A stretch of DNA of 64,000 nt. Source: Cheilinus undulatus (taxonomy: Eukaryota; Chordata; Actinopteri; Labriformes; Labridae). Positions within the stretch are counted from its first letter, which is position 1; each line of letters begins with the position of its first letter. The notes under the pieces are model-generated. The model made no database searches. It saw only the letters and a list, made by a program, of their open reading frames with translations, and was not told the origin of the DNA. Both the position numbers and the translations under genes were made by a program. The stretch covers positions 26,394,329 through 26,458,328 of the forward strand of contig NC_054877.1 of NCBI RefSeq assembly GCF_018320785.1. The letters run 5' to 3'. This document shows positions 45,663 through 58,222 of this stretch, piece after piece.

Positions 45663-48261
45663 TTACTCCACATTTGTTGGATCCCAGGAGACATGTCTCC
45701 CATCATGCAGCTTGTTTATGGCCTCCATGTCTTCCTCCTCAAGCTGGAATCCAAAAACCTAAAAAGAAAGAATAAAAATAAGGGTTCCAATAAAATGAAA
45801 ATAACCAATAAATAAATAAAAGTACAAATTAGGAAGGTGAAATAAATATAAAGCTAAGAAGAATAATTCAAGCAGTGTTTTCTAACCTACCTGGCAATTT
45901 TCCACCACACGCTCCTTTTTGGTTGACTTTGGTATTGTGATTGCTCCATTCTGAGAGAAAGACAAGAGTAACTAACCTTGTAACAACAGCGTACATATAA
46001 CATTTTTCTGAATTTTGCCAGTTTTTCTATCCAGGCTGAATCTACATTTTTGCAAAAACAGTATTAAATAAGACCATACATATAGCTCGCCAAAACCTTG
46101 TATCTCCACTTTTCCTGATTTTCTTTTTTTTTTTTTTTCATATACCACTGCTTTTGGTCACCATCTACATCTGTCCATAGATTTTTTTTATTTTACACCT
46201 ATAAAAAATATCAAAAAGATCATGACTATGACCATTTATTGATAAATCATATGAAAAATCATCAGAAAGTGGTGATTTTGAATACACAAGGTTTGGCCTG
46301 ATGGCAGCATTAAGAATTTATATAAGAGAGTAATATCACCATAGAAACACTTTAATAATAGGGTAGCCTTGAAATCAATTCGTAGTGTTTCTGTTTTCCA
46401 GAATGAGTGTTCATGTGAGCTTATTTTACCTGTATACTCCAGCGGATGCAGATCTGAGCGGGTGTGTGTCCATACTTCTTTGCTATCTGGATAATAGTGG
46501 GGTCACTGAGAGCCTGACCTTTGGCCAGGGGGCAGTACCCCTGGAACGCGATCCCCTTCTGGCGGCAGTACTCGATCAGCTCTTTGGGTTGCTGGAATGG
46601 ATGGTACTCCACCTGATTGAGCATGACATTATGCGTGTACATTATAATGGTTATTTTAAAATTTTCAGTATTCTGTTTAAAACCAAACAGAAACCACTGA
46701 ATTGTAAAATGAAACCAGTGGAGAAGTGGAAAAAACTGCAGTTTCTGAAGTGACCACTAGAAGCTAGGTGAAAGTCAAATGCTCACAGAGAAAAACATTA
46801 TAATTTTGTTCTCTGAACTACAAGTACCTCTTGTTAATTTAAAACAGTGTTTTCAACAGGTGGCTGCCTCTGATTGGCTACAAAAGACAGATTCATTAAC
46901 CAATTAGCTGATGTCATCCATGGCTATCATCACTCATGCAACTTTCATATTCTCCCTGAATTCAGACCAAGGTTATGTCTCTCTATAAACCTAAACCTAG
47001 CCCTTTCACAAAGGAAAAATATCGTTGTCCTAAGGTTAATACGCGGGGTACTCACCTGATTGACATGTGGCACCACAGTGCAGTCCTGCTTTAACTGTTC
47101 TAGGTGGTGAATCATAAAGTTGCTTACCCCAATGGAACGACACAACCCTGACAAAACAGAGAGTTTATTATTGACATCACTGAAACGTGTGTTCGATGCA
47201 GTTTATTTTAGTCTGTTTTTCTGTGATAACAAATACAGGAAGACCTGTTATCTCATGATAACATAAAGAAGTTGAGATTCTGAGGAAAACAATGATTTAC
47301 TTACTACAGGACAACAGAGTAAAATAAAGGGATGGATGTATGTCTACCTTTGGCTTCCACACCAAACCAAACTAATAAATGAAGCCAAACAGGTGCAATG
47401 AAAATGAATCAGTTACATTAACATATGATAAATATACCTTTATACACAAACATTTACTCCATGCATGAGTAAAGTGATTCATAAAATACATTTTCACCAG
47501 TCCAAGTAAATCACAGTATATATATTGCATTTTACCTAATTCATATAATTCCTCCAGAGCTCTCCAGGCCTCAGCTCTCAGTTCTCTGTTGGAGCGTCCA
47601 GGCTGCATCCCACCAGGCCAGTGTAACATGTAGATGTCTGAATTGAGCCCAAATAACAGAATCAGGATAAGGCAAACAGGGCAAGTGGCATCAGCATGTC
47701 ATATGTCATTTTTTCTAATCTTGAAAAAGATCAATCTCTTTCCTCCTTACCAAGATAATCCACCCCCATCTGGGCGCAGGATTTCTGAAACGCCTTCTTT
47801 GCTGTTTCATATCCATAATCCTCAGGCCAGAGTTTATTGGTGACCCACATCTCACTTCTTGGTACCCCGCTGTCTCGAATAGCTTCACACAGCTGCACCT
47901 CAAAGCCATTATACTTGGATGTGTCTATGAGGCGTAAGCCACAATCACGGATCGCATACAGAACAGTGTCCTGAGAGAATCCTCCAACCTGAGATGTGCC
48001 TTAAAGAGAAGGAGTGGACCCAATATGAATCACTCTGTGCAGGCTGTACCCTTCTAAACTGTGACATAATGACACATGCTGCAGACTCTAACGTAACCTA
48101 CAAAACACATCTGGCTTGTCTTGTTTCAAATATGGTTTCAGTGATTTTCCAGAGACAGTTCTAAGAATAGTAAAATGATACTTACCAATTCCAAGTATTG
48201 GCATTTGGACCCCATTTGAAAGACTCACGGTGGGACAGGCCCAGGCATCTGCAGAAGACAT
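45663..48261 (-). CDS. Aldo-keto reductase, copy A (altered catalytic tyrosine position)
   Basis: Coding exons on the minus strand: 48261-48186, 47999-47751, 47637-47536, 47147-47056, 46612-46430, 45950-45891 and 45758-45663, joining to 285 residues. It resembles the fish zgc:101765 / YtbE-like aldo-keto reductases, cytosolic NADPH-dependent carbonyl reductases with a TIM-barrel fold. Visible: CPTVSLSNGVQMPILGIG start, Asp51, Lys81 (VTNKLWP), His114 (YMLHWP), GVSNF, VNQVEYHPFQQ, and the coenzyme-binding IPKSTKKER. At the catalytic Tyr position (56 by alignment with copy B) the residue is Asn, with a Tyr one residue earlier (DTSKYNGFE against DTAKRYGCE). A poly(A) signal lies at 45575-45570. 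No other damage is seen, so it may be a working gene with changed activity. Confidence 0.9.
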
Positions 48262-49315
48262 GGTTTCAAAGAAGACTGGCCTAATGTCATGAAACAGGGA
48301 GCATAAAACCTTCAAAAACCTGTGTGACCAGTTTCTCATGTCTGCATGTGCTTTTTGAGTGATACCACCCACAGACCATTAACAGCTTACTCCCCATACA
48401 CTTTAAATACATATTGTTGTAACGTTAACATATCACTAACTTTGAAGGTGGTCTGAAGCACATGAAGCCTATGACAACACTGTTTAAATGGACACAATCA
48501 GAATAAAAACCTAATTTGAATACATATCATGTAACCACATCAATTGGAAGATTCTGATTTGAAACAGGATAATGATCTGGAGAAAAACTTTGTTGACAAA
48601 CTTTACAGAAATATGCTGTTTATTTGTACTTTATCAATTACAGAGTAACATTGGCTGCTAATGCTGCCCACTTTGTTTTAATGGGGAGGAAAAGTTTCCT
48701 CTGCTGTTAGATAAGATTGGCAGGACGGCTGTGTGCAAATCTAAAAGCTTTTGAATGCTTGACGCATGCATACATGTGATGACATTACTTTATTTGGCAT
48801 CCATTTACCTCTACTTGGTATCTAAAATCAGAGTGATTTTGAAGAAATATATGTTAACATAGATAGTGAGATGCAAAACAACTGTTATAGAAGAGCTTTC
48901 AGTGGCAGTTTGAGATGAATAAGCCTTGAGGTCTTGTCACTAAACAAGTCTTTCCTGGTCTGAGTTTAAGTACTTTCAATCACAGTTATCTTTCTCCTTC
49001 ATCTTACCTCTTTTTGTCCTTTAAAATGAGGGAATAGGGGTGTGGTAGTGGGGAAACAGGCTGGTCTATTGAGGTTGAGCACCAGCTCTGTTTAAGGCAC
49101 CGTACCTTGGGTTCACTTCCCCCATCCTTCCCCAGACTTTACTCTTGTAACACCAGAAATAGTGGGGGGTGTTTTAGGGGCTGTTAGAGCCCATACTGTA
49201 ATATGGGTAGAATTGGTATTTTCACTACCTGGTGCTTGCATTTATGGGGCCTAGGACTGTTGAAGATGGCAATGCTGTTTGCATCCTTGTGGTAAAGTAG
49301 GTAAGATAAAAAAGG
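48262..49315. other. Upstream flank of reductase copy A
   Basis: Includes the 5' UTR and promoter of copy A. Otherwise no gene or clear repeat was recognised. Confidence 0.4.
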
Positions 49316-49319
49316 CTGC

Positions 49320-49347
49320 AAAAAAAAAAAAAAAAAAAAAAAAAAAT
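49320..49347. repeat. Poly(A) tract of 28 bases
   Basis: An uninterrupted A run directly before the LINE fragment; possibly the tail of an older insertion or an assembly-sensitive site. Confidence 0.7.
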
Positions 49348-49805
49348 TGGATCCCTAAAGACTACGCACCCACTTCAGCCAACATGATGTGGAAACAGAG
49401 CTGCACTTTCTAACCACCTGTCCTTTATACAAGGATTTCAGAGACAAGTTCTTTCCACTTTTCACCAGCAAACAAAATGAATTCATCAGTTTGAACAATA
49501 AACAGAAGCTTCCATATCTGCTGAGTGAAGTGCAACACTGTGCAAATGTTGCAGCACTGTACGTGAGCTGTTGTGACCATAAAAGAACCTAAAACACCAC
49601 ACCATCATCACAAACAGGACTGTCTGCACATCTACAATTTCTGCCTTTTTAAACCACAACTTCAAAGTGAAACAGATTTTTGATTCCAGTTGCAATACTC
49701 TTTTATGATACCATTATAATTATTGTTATAAAATTTGCACTTTGCCTCGGGAATGAAAAATACATCTTCCATTCCAATAAAGCCTGTTGAATTGAACTGA
49801 ATCCA
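49348..49805 (+). mobile_element. 5'-truncated LINE, L2-like
   Basis: Keeps the C-terminal reverse-transcriptase tail typical of fish LINEs (ETELHFLTTCPLYKDFRDKF) with no frame break up to its stop at 49590, then a 3' UTR ending CCAATAAAGCCTGTTGAATT and short TTGAA-type repeats. The upstream coding part is missing. Confidence 0.65.
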
Positions 49806-50170
49806 TACATGTGGGTATCCAGCCTTCCTGAGGTGTCTAAGGACTAATTTAATGAAACACCACTGGGGGAGGTTTCCACTCGGCAACCTGGTGATGTCCT
49901 CACTCTTGCTGCCCATTAGTGTGCACTTTTAGTTTGAGGGGGCAAAAAAAAAAGGGGTCCATTTGGAAAAAGTCAAAGGCTACTGATATTTTTCTAAAGA
50001 GACTATCAAAGCAACTTGTAAGCTACAAAAAAACTAAAAAGCCAAACCTTGTATGTAGATCTGAAGTGGGTGAATCTGGCACAACTTCACCAACTCCCAA
50101 GGTGCATGGAGGATGAGGAAGGTCTTGAAGAGAACAGAAATCTCCAGCAACACTTGTAGTTAAAAGAACA

Positions 50171-50215
50171 ACTTTATTAGACCAACGCGTTTAGGCATTT
50201 AGCCTTCATCAAAAT
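50171..50215 (-). ncRNA. Hammerhead-ribozyme-like block at the Penelope 3' end
   Basis: On the minus strand GATGAAGGCTAAATGCC is followed by AAACGCGTTGG. The GGC/GCC hairpin between a GATGA and an AAACG segment has the layout of the minimal hammerhead described for Penelope-like elements. The core match is imperfect and no activity is claimed. Confidence 0.4.
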
Positions 50216-52258
50216 GTTACTAAATTACATAAGTTAAACCAATCAAAAACAGCCACATATATATCGGCCAATGGGGTAACAGCACCAGTGGGTTGGTTGA
50301 CTGATCATATGGTTTATGACCGAAGGACACTGCTAAAGAGGCACAGGGAGTGTCTGATTCACAGACATGGCATGATGTGCTGAAACAATACAGGGAAATG
50401 ACCACTAGGTGGGATTAGAGAGTATTCTGGGGTCATTTTAAGGTGCCATATGTGGGTGAGGTAAAACATTTTAAATAAAAGCATTAGTAAACGCATTTTA
50501 TGAAGGCATTAAAACACCAGTAAATACCTCTATAGAGGGACAGATAAAAGTATGTCATAAAACCAGAAAATATAGAACGTAAGTTGGCAAATAAAAGCTT
50601 TTAAAGATAAAAACCTGAAAAAAGCAATTGAAAAATAACTATAAAAACTCACTTATAGAAAAATCCTTATTCAACCCCCCTGGAAATAAACTTTTTAGAT
50701 AAAAAATCCAGGATGCTTCTCTTTTTTTTTCCAAGCAAGATGTATGTTGCCGCCCCTCAAGCTCGGTTTAATGGCTTCTATGCCCAGGAATACAAGAGAA
50801 GACATAGGATGCTTAAATTCATTAAAATGTCTGGCAATAGAACTAGTTTTTTCATTTCTTTTAATGGCATTCCTGTGGTCTGTTATCCTGTCTCTAAGTG
50901 AGCGAGAGGTTTCACCAGCATAGACCTTACTACAGGGACACATTATCAGATAGATCACATTTTTTGTTTTGCACGTGATAAAATCTTTAATGTTAATTTT
51001 GAGTCCAGTGATTGGGTGATTAAAATATTTAAGGTTTTTAGTGTATTGGCAGTTAATGCAGGTTCCTCACTTAAAATTACCTTGAAGTGGATTGTTTGTG
51101 GTCTGGATTGGTAGTTGGCATGTGTTGTACCCTTAAAAAGGGAATATTAGCAATGAGTAAAGAACCAGGAAAAACGCATGTCACTGACATCTTCTTCTCC
51201 TCACTGCAGCCCCTAGGCTGAAACAATTGATCACAGAAAAGTCAACCCGTATAAACAAAGATCAAAATGAACGTTTACTGTCCTTTGCTTGTGAGCACTA
51301 ACAAAACAAACTCTAGACAAATACTAGTGCATATAAACAACTAAAAATCAAACAATTTCTGCTAAAAAAGGGCAAAACTATGACAAATGCAGTTCTGGAG
51401 AAAGAGATAAATGATAGTAGTTATGCCTGGCATATACAACCTCTCACACATGCCCTTACAATTTTGTCTCTTATATTTTTGCCTCTTTTGAAGGTGACCA
51501 TGGGTTGTTGATTGAATGTATTTTTTAGGGTGGGATCATTTTGGAGGATATGCCAATATTTTGGGATAAGATTCTTGATGTCTATGGTTTGGGGACAGAA
51601 GGAAGTGCAGTAGACAAGTTTTGGGTTAGATTTTATTGGTCTAGTGGTTTTTAGATAGTTCTCCCTGCTTTTGGAATCTATCTTGTTTTCAGCATCAGCA
51701 AGCCAATGTTCTTGGTAGTTTCTTTCCCTGAATTTGGAAAGTATCTCTGCTTTGCTTTTGTTGTACTGCTCTGGAGCAGTGCATATTCTTTTTATTCTAA
51801 CCAGTTGACTGACTGGTAGGCTTTTTTTTTCAGAGGAAGAGGATGAAAGCTTGCAGCATGGAGAAGTGTATTGCAATCTGTGGTTTTAGTATAGAGGGAG
51901 GAGGAGAGGATGTTATCTTTAATCATGACATTTATATCCAGAAAGTTTATTTTTTCAAGGCTATAGTTAAGTGTGAATTTTAGACCTGCAAAGTTGTCAT
52001 TTAAAAACTGTAAAAACTCAAATAGAGTGGGGACAGAGTCTTTCCAAAGTAAAAACACATCATCAATATAATGTTTCCAAGAAACAATGTGAGGTAGAAA
52101 GGTTTTTTTTTTTGTTGATCATATAGTTTTTTCCTCAAGCAAACCAACAAAGAGACGGGCAAAACTCGGAGCCATTTTTGTGCCCATGGCAGTTCCAGAG
52201 ATCTGGAGATAAGGTGAGTTGTTAAAAAAGAAATAATTTCTTTTGAGGACAAAGGCCA

Positions 52259-52527
52259 GGTTCACGATTCACTAGGAACGTGGTGGAATAGTGCACATGC
52301 GCCGGGCGTGCCTGCAGCCTGTTACAGTTGCTCTTGCTCACTTTCTTATACTTGACCATTGCAATTTCTTATTTATTCTTATTCCTATTTTTATTCTATT
52401 CTCCTTCCATTAATATTTGTATTGTATCTGTATTTGTACTTTCAAATTTCAAGGACAAGTGTAAGTCTGTAACAACTGAATCCCCCCCCCAGCATTAATA
52501 AAGTATTCTGATTCTGATTCTGGAGGG
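52259..52527 (+). mobile_element. LINE-tail insertion inside the Penelope-like element
   Basis: Unrelated sequence interrupts the reverse-transcriptase region and ends AATAAAGTATTCTGATTCTG, a usual fish LINE tail with short terminal repeats. No coding content remains. Confidence 0.55.
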
Positions 52528-53208
52528 GTTTGGACTGATCTGGTGTTAAGAAAATATTCCAGGGTGTCTAATCCGTGCTGATGGTTGATGTTAGTATATA
52601 ATGATTCAATGTCAAGGGTACACATGATTATATCTGGATCAATAGGAGGGAGTGATTCAAGAAAAATTAGAGACTCAGAGCTGTTTTTTTTTTTTTAAAT
52701 TTGAGTGAGGGTACAAAGTCTTTAATGTGGTGATCCACAAAGCTCGAAATTCTTTCGGTTAAACTTCCAATCCCAGAGACAATTGGTCTGCCAGGTGGTT
52801 TTAAAGGGGTTTTGTGAATTTTTGGTATTGTATATAAAAAGGCTTTTAGTGGAAACTCATTAAGTAGGAAGTTAGATTCTTTTAGTGAAATACCACCATC
52901 TAAACGTCCTTCTTCAAGTAGTAAGCGCAGCTCTTTAAGGTATTCCTTGGTTGGGTCACATGTTAGTCTTGAATAAAAAGATGTATTAGATAGTTGTCCA
53001 AGGATTTCCTCATCATAATCACATTTGTTCATAATGACAATAGCGCCTCCTTTGTCTGCAGGTTTTATAACTATAGATGTATTGTTCTCAAGTTCAGACA
53101 AAGCTTTTTGTTGGTCTTTTGTTAGGTTGTGTCTATTGAATGATTTCTGTCCTTTGGTGGGTAAAAATTACTTTTAATTCTAAAATTATTGGTTAAAATA
53201 TCATTTAA

Positions 53209-53384
53209 GGCGCGCTGGTAGTCGAGTGGTTAAGGCACGCGCCATGTATGCAGGCAACCTGGGTTCGAATCCGGCCCGTGGCACTATTTCCTGCATGTCT
53301 CTCCCCGCTCTCCTCCCTGTTTCTGACTCTATCCACTGTCCTATCAAAAAAAAGGCCAAAAATAAATCTTAAAAAGAAACAAAA
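53209..53384 (+). mobile_element. tRNA-derived SINE with target duplication
   Basis: The head resembles a tRNA gene, with A-box-like TGGTAGTCGAGTGG and B-box GGTTCGAATCC. A non-tRNA body and an A-rich end follow. CATTTAA flanks it on both sides (53202-53208 and 53385-53391). It sits inside the Penelope-like element and is therefore younger. Confidence 0.8.
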
Positions 53385-54870
53385 CATTTAAAATAGGTTT
53401 CAGGGAAGAATAATTTTTCATAAAAAATTCTTTTCGTCTTACATCTCTGAGAAATTTTTGTAAATCTAGAAAGAGCTCAAATTTACTTACTGAAGGGGTT
53501 GGGACAAAGGATGGACCAAGCTCAAGGACTGAAAGTTGAGCGGAAGTGAGTTCAGTGTTGCTTAGGTTGAGAACAGCCGATTTCCGTTCTGGCCTAGGGA
53601 TCTGGTCTATGGACGGCTGCTTGGTTCTTTTCCTTTTCCCCCGCCGTGTACGTTTAGTCTTTGACGTCTGTTGTGCTGGGCTTTCAGTGGGGGGTGTTGG
53701 CTCCTGTCAAAAAAAAGGGAAAAAGTAGTGTGGCTTGGGGGGTTTTGTTGAGTCTTCTTGTTCGGGGTGGTGGAATTGAGTCTTTGCTTTGAGTGTGTAT
53801 TCTTCAGTGGGATTTTCTGGGTCTGTGTTGGGTGATGGGCAGATGCAGAGGAGAAGTTTGGTGTTGGGCCTTGGTTTTCTTTACACTAGGGGTAAATGTA
53901 TCCCTTTTTGTTGTCCTTTTCATCTCTTATGAATTTATCTTTCTTAAGCTCTTTGATGTCATTCTCATACTCAGTCGGTTTCATGTCACTGTCCTCCATT
54001 TGTTTCAGTACATCATTCTTTTCTCTAGCAAGGGTTTCAAGATGCTCTTCATTGCTCCGTACCTCATTTTGTAGTTTGCTCTCTTCTTCATTGAGGTACT
54101 TAATGGTGATGGCCATCAGAGCAAATGAACACTTGTTGAGTACACCATTCCAAGCATTAACAAAAGCTGAGTTGTCCTTAACAAAGGAGGGTGGTTTCAG
54201 GATATGTAGGCCTTGAGGGATCATTTCTTTCTGAATGCACTCCGACAGAGTGATAGCATGCCACTCGTTCCTGAGGATTTTCATCCATGAAAAGTAGAAC
54301 TTTTTAAGGTGGTCCATTGTTTCAAAGTTCCCTTAGAGGTACTACGGCCAACTTCTTTGTTTAAACATGATGTGAACATGTGCTGTGCCAACACTTTCAC
54401 AGATGGCATATAAAGATGTCTCTATATTTTATTTCTCTTTATGTTTCACTATTGTTTAAATATAATGCAGCTAGTACTGCTTTATGTCTTTCATCTTATT
54501 CAAAAGGGCAATTCATTGGGATAAACTAAGGATACCTGTTATCTACTTGGTCAAAGAAACCCTTGTTCAAATTCTATGTACAATTATTAAAACGACTGTG
54601 TAAATCGCACCTCTCCCAGTTTGCTTTATAGCAGCTCACTATTAGCATAAGTTGTATGCACTAGTACACCATGTTTACACACAGCTAATCTGGTTTTTAG
54701 TGTATTCATATTTGTCCCCCGAATCTATAAAAACCTATATATTTGAGGAAAGCAATCTACCTTGATTATGTTCTGCACATCTTAGTAGACACTAGACTGA
54801 ATTTTGAAGTTTCATTCAGTGCTAAATTGTTTCACTGAAATCTACTTTATTCTAATTTAATAAAGTATTT

Positions 54871-57104
54871 TCAGTCCACATTTGTTGGATCCCAGGTAAC
54901 GTGTCTTTCATCATGAAGTCCTCCCAAAGCGACCATGTCCAAATCATCCAGCTGGAAATCAAACACCTGTAGGATGTGCAGAGAGAGAAATCAGAGAAAG
55001 ATTAGGGACAGTTAACAGGTAAACTGGAACAATCAATGGCTGTGACATTAGGGATTATAATTTTCACTGCCTTTTTACTGTAAGGAACCTACAAATGAAA
55101 ATTGTTACTACATTCAAAAACATCTCTTCTAAATATATGAATGTAAGTCATTTCAAAATAATGAATCTCTCTCTTTAAAATCTGTCAATAATAAATTACC
55201 CATCAAAACCATGATCCCACATACCTTCAGATATATCTGTTTGGTTTGGTATGTATTTATTTGCATTTCTAATAAGAGATCCATACTTTCCCACTTTTTT
55301 TGTCACCCTCCTGTTGGGTTACCAAGTGTACCTATCCGATTCCTGAAGGATCTGTGGCTGTGTTTCTTTTTCTTATTCACTAAACTTATTTGTAGGTTAT
55401 GGTGTTCTGCTATGAGCTCATACTTTTACAAAATTGATGAAGCTATCACCATCAACTTACACCCCTGCTTACCAAGTAAGGGTACAGTTGGCTTTTAAAA
55501 AGCAAGCAAGATAAAGGTTTATAGTACCAAACCATACCAAACAGTGCTAAACCAAACTGGACCACCTGATGGAAATGCATCATTTGTGTGCAATTCATTC
55601 CAACTCACGTCACAGTTTTCCTTTATCCTCTTCTTCTTGGTGGATTTTGGTATTGTTACAACTCCATTCTACTGGACAGTAGAAACTGATGGTAAAACAA
55701 ACAAACAAACAAAGAGAAAAATGTGGACATTTGTGGCAAGCTTAACGAGAGCAGTGGAACAACCTGAATACTCCAGCGGATGCAGATCTGAGCAGGAGTA
55801 CGTTTGTACTTTTCTGCTATTTGAAGAACAGTCGGGTCTCTGAGGGCTTGACCCTTAGCCAGAGGACTGAAGCCTTCAAACACAATTCCCTTCTGACGGC
55901 AGTAATCTATCAGTTTATTGGGCTGCTGGAATGGATGATACTCCACCTGATGGGGGCAGATCATTTGTGAGGTACAACAAATCACTGTCAAGTATGTGTG
56001 AGATAAAATATTAACATAAGGTTTCTACTTAAATAGCCAGCAATACTACAGAGGGAGACTTTGCTTTTTCACCTTAATCAACACAACCCTAACAAACACT
56101 TGGCTTGTAAAACAGGTGTTTAAGCCATACACATAGAATAAACTACCTGGTTAACATGTGGCACCACACTACAGTCTTCCTTTAGCTGCTCCAGGTGGTG
56201 AACCAAAAAGTTGCTCACTCCAATTGCACGGCAAACCCCTTAAATGACAAACAGATCTTCACTCATTGCTTTTATTAAAATGTTGTCTGTAGTCCACTTT
56301 ATTATGAAATTACCTTCAATGATACTGTATGTACCTTCTTTATAAAGTTCCTCCAAAGCTCTCCAGGTTTCCGCTCTCATCTCCCTGTTGGAACAACCAG
56401 GCCGCAAAGACTCTGGCCAGTGCATCAGGTACAGATCTGAGAATAAGGGGCAATTTAGGATCAAGTGGAAGACTTTTTAGAATACTTTAACATATCTTTA
56501 AAACCCCAAACCCCTACCAAAATATTCCACCCCCATTCGTGAGCAAGAGTCAATGCAGGCCTTTTTAGCCTCATGGTATCCGTAGTCCCCTGGCCATAGT
56601 TTATTGGTGAGCCACAGGTCACTGCTTGGTATCCCGCTGTCTCGAATAGCGTTGCCTAATTTCTCCTCACAGCCGTAACGTTTTGCTGTGTCAATGTGGC
56701 GAATGCAGCACTCTGAAAGAGCGTACATGATGGCATCATGTGAGTATCCACCATCATGTGATGTACCTAGAATGGAGACAAAATCAAGGTTACCTAAATC
56801 CAGAGTAAGACCAGTTTAACAAAGAGTTTAAACAAATGTGTTTGGTTTTGGACAGGCATGTTGGCATTTAAAAACACTGAAGAAAAAGGAAATTCAAAAC
56901 ATGATCAATACAGAAATATATGAAACACAATGTACACCAAAGAAGGTAATGTGTAACTTTAAAAAATGGCCGTGCATTTTCAGGGGTTTGGGAGAGCAAA
57001 GGTGTAACAAAAATATCAGCAAACGTACCTAATCCGAGTACTGGAATCTGAAGACCATTGGAAAGTGGGACTGTGGGACACTTCAAGCCTTTTGCGAAAG
57101 ACAT
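54871..57104 (-). CDS. Aldo-keto reductase, copy B (intact catalytic residues)
   Basis: Coding exons on the minus strand: 57104-57029, 56766-56518, 56436-56335, 56238-56147, 55946-55764, 55668-55609 and 54966-54871, joining to 285 residues. Every exon has the same length as in copy A (76, 249, 102, 92, 183, 60, 96), so the two are tandem duplicates. The catalytic set is complete: Asp51, Tyr56 (DTAKRYGCEE), Lys81 (LTNKLWP) and His114 (YLMHWP). The family is the fish zgc:101765 / YtbE-like NADPH-dependent reductases; the substrate is not predictable from sequence. A poly(A) signal (54851-54846) lies about 20 bp past the stop. The donor after the fifth exon (CAG, GTTGTTCC) is weak. The start lies about 330 bp from the extl2 leader, head to head. 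Confidence 0.92.
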
Positions 57105-57440
57105 GTTCCTCTGAGCAGCCTCAGTCTGAGAGAAGTGTTGTTATTGGACTAGTTTTCATGTTTCACCAATGTTTACAGTGCATCTGTGTGCTAGTCCGTT
57201 ACTTTTACAGCACCTTGTGGCAATTATTCACTCGTTATTAAACCCCCACATGACTCTATTCAACAAAAACAGCATATGAACACTATACTGCAATATACAC
57301 ATCTGAGATTACCTGTAAATAGTTTCAACGTTGATTTAGGGATTAGGCTTTCTTCCAGTTTGCTACAAACCGACCGTGTTAGCATCTCTGTAATGGGCGG
57401 AGAGTAACCTCAAACGAACACTATTTTGGAAAGTCCAACC
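57105..57440. promoter_or_regulatory. Divergent promoter between reductase B and extl2
   Basis: The gap between the reductase start and the start of the extl2 leader. A YY1-type AAGATGGCG motif at 57441-57449 on the plus strand, which usually sits at or just after transcription starts, marks the extl2 side. Confidence 0.4.
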
Positions 57441-57753
57441 AAGATGGCGTCGCAGCGAAACGCAGCGAAAACGCTCTAAGAATCCGAAATTTTAAAAAGT
57501 GCTTCACAAACTGACGCAAACAATGAAATGATTGTGAGTCAGAACTTGTTGATTGCAAAACTGGGCCAGTTATCGTTTTCGGCCGTTTATTTCTGAGCTA
57601 ACAGACACGCTTACATTCCACGTTAGCGAGAGTGACGTTAGCTAGCCTTAGCTTGTCAGAACCAGCTTCCTTTTAAGCTCTTTGGTTGCGCTCAGCTAAA
57701 CTAATATGGCGACTATGTTGGAGCAAACTGTTTGTTTGTAGTGCCAAAATGAG
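57430..57753 (+). other. extl2: Probable leader exon of extl2
   Basis: GC-richer sequence beginning at the YY1-type motif and ending with donor GAG-GTAAGT at 57753. It contains an 11-codon upstream ORF starting at the ATG within the YY1 motif (57444), and an ATG just before the donor. The start of the exon is inferred. Confidence 0.4.
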
Positions 57754-58222
57754 GTAAGTTTGATTTATTGAAATAAATGGGATGTCTCTTAAACTGCAAT
57801 GAATGAAAAAAAACAACGACTCCAAAACGAAGTAGCTGTTAAGAGAAAGTACTTGACTTAACTTGAAGAAGAGTTTGAGTGTATTGGCTGAGATTTAAGT
57901 AGCGATTAATGAAACTTTGCTATGAAAATTGCAATGCAATTGCATTCACTTTCTTTTATAATTGCACATTTTTGGTTAGTCTTTTTAATGTTATTCCATG
58001 ATATAAACTTTATAGCCTATGACTTAGCAACTGCCATTACACGACTGTCAGAATAACTAGTGTTTATTCATTTAAGTGTAAGGATAAACACCAGTATGAA
58101 GAGAGTTTGAATACATGCTGTCCGTCAAACTATCTCAGAAATCCTGCCAAAGTGAGGTCTGTTTTAAATACTGGTGTTATGACAGAGCTTGGCCGATTGC
58201 GAAAAGCATTCATTGCAATGGG

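Larger units (their letters stand above)
50110..54350 (-). mobile_element. Penelope-like retroelement, broken
   Basis: Minus-strand remains, 5' to 3': a coiled-coil segment near 54317-53886; the N-terminal region (AVLNLSNTELTSAQLSVLEL near 53570); reverse transcriptase with YIDDVF at 52070-52053; and a GIY-YIG endonuclease near 50958-50760 (VYAGETSRSLRDRITDH) preceded by a Cys-rich linker. This order is that of fish Penelope-like elements. Several breaks and two later insertions (52259-52527 and 53209-53384) show an old copy. The 3' end has a compact hairpin block recalling the hammerhead motifs known in this group. Confidence 0.8.

Noticed and set aside
53209-53290. Possible tRNA gene
   Set aside because: It has tRNA-like boxes but is followed by a SINE body and A-rich tail and flanked by a target duplication, so it is a SINE head.
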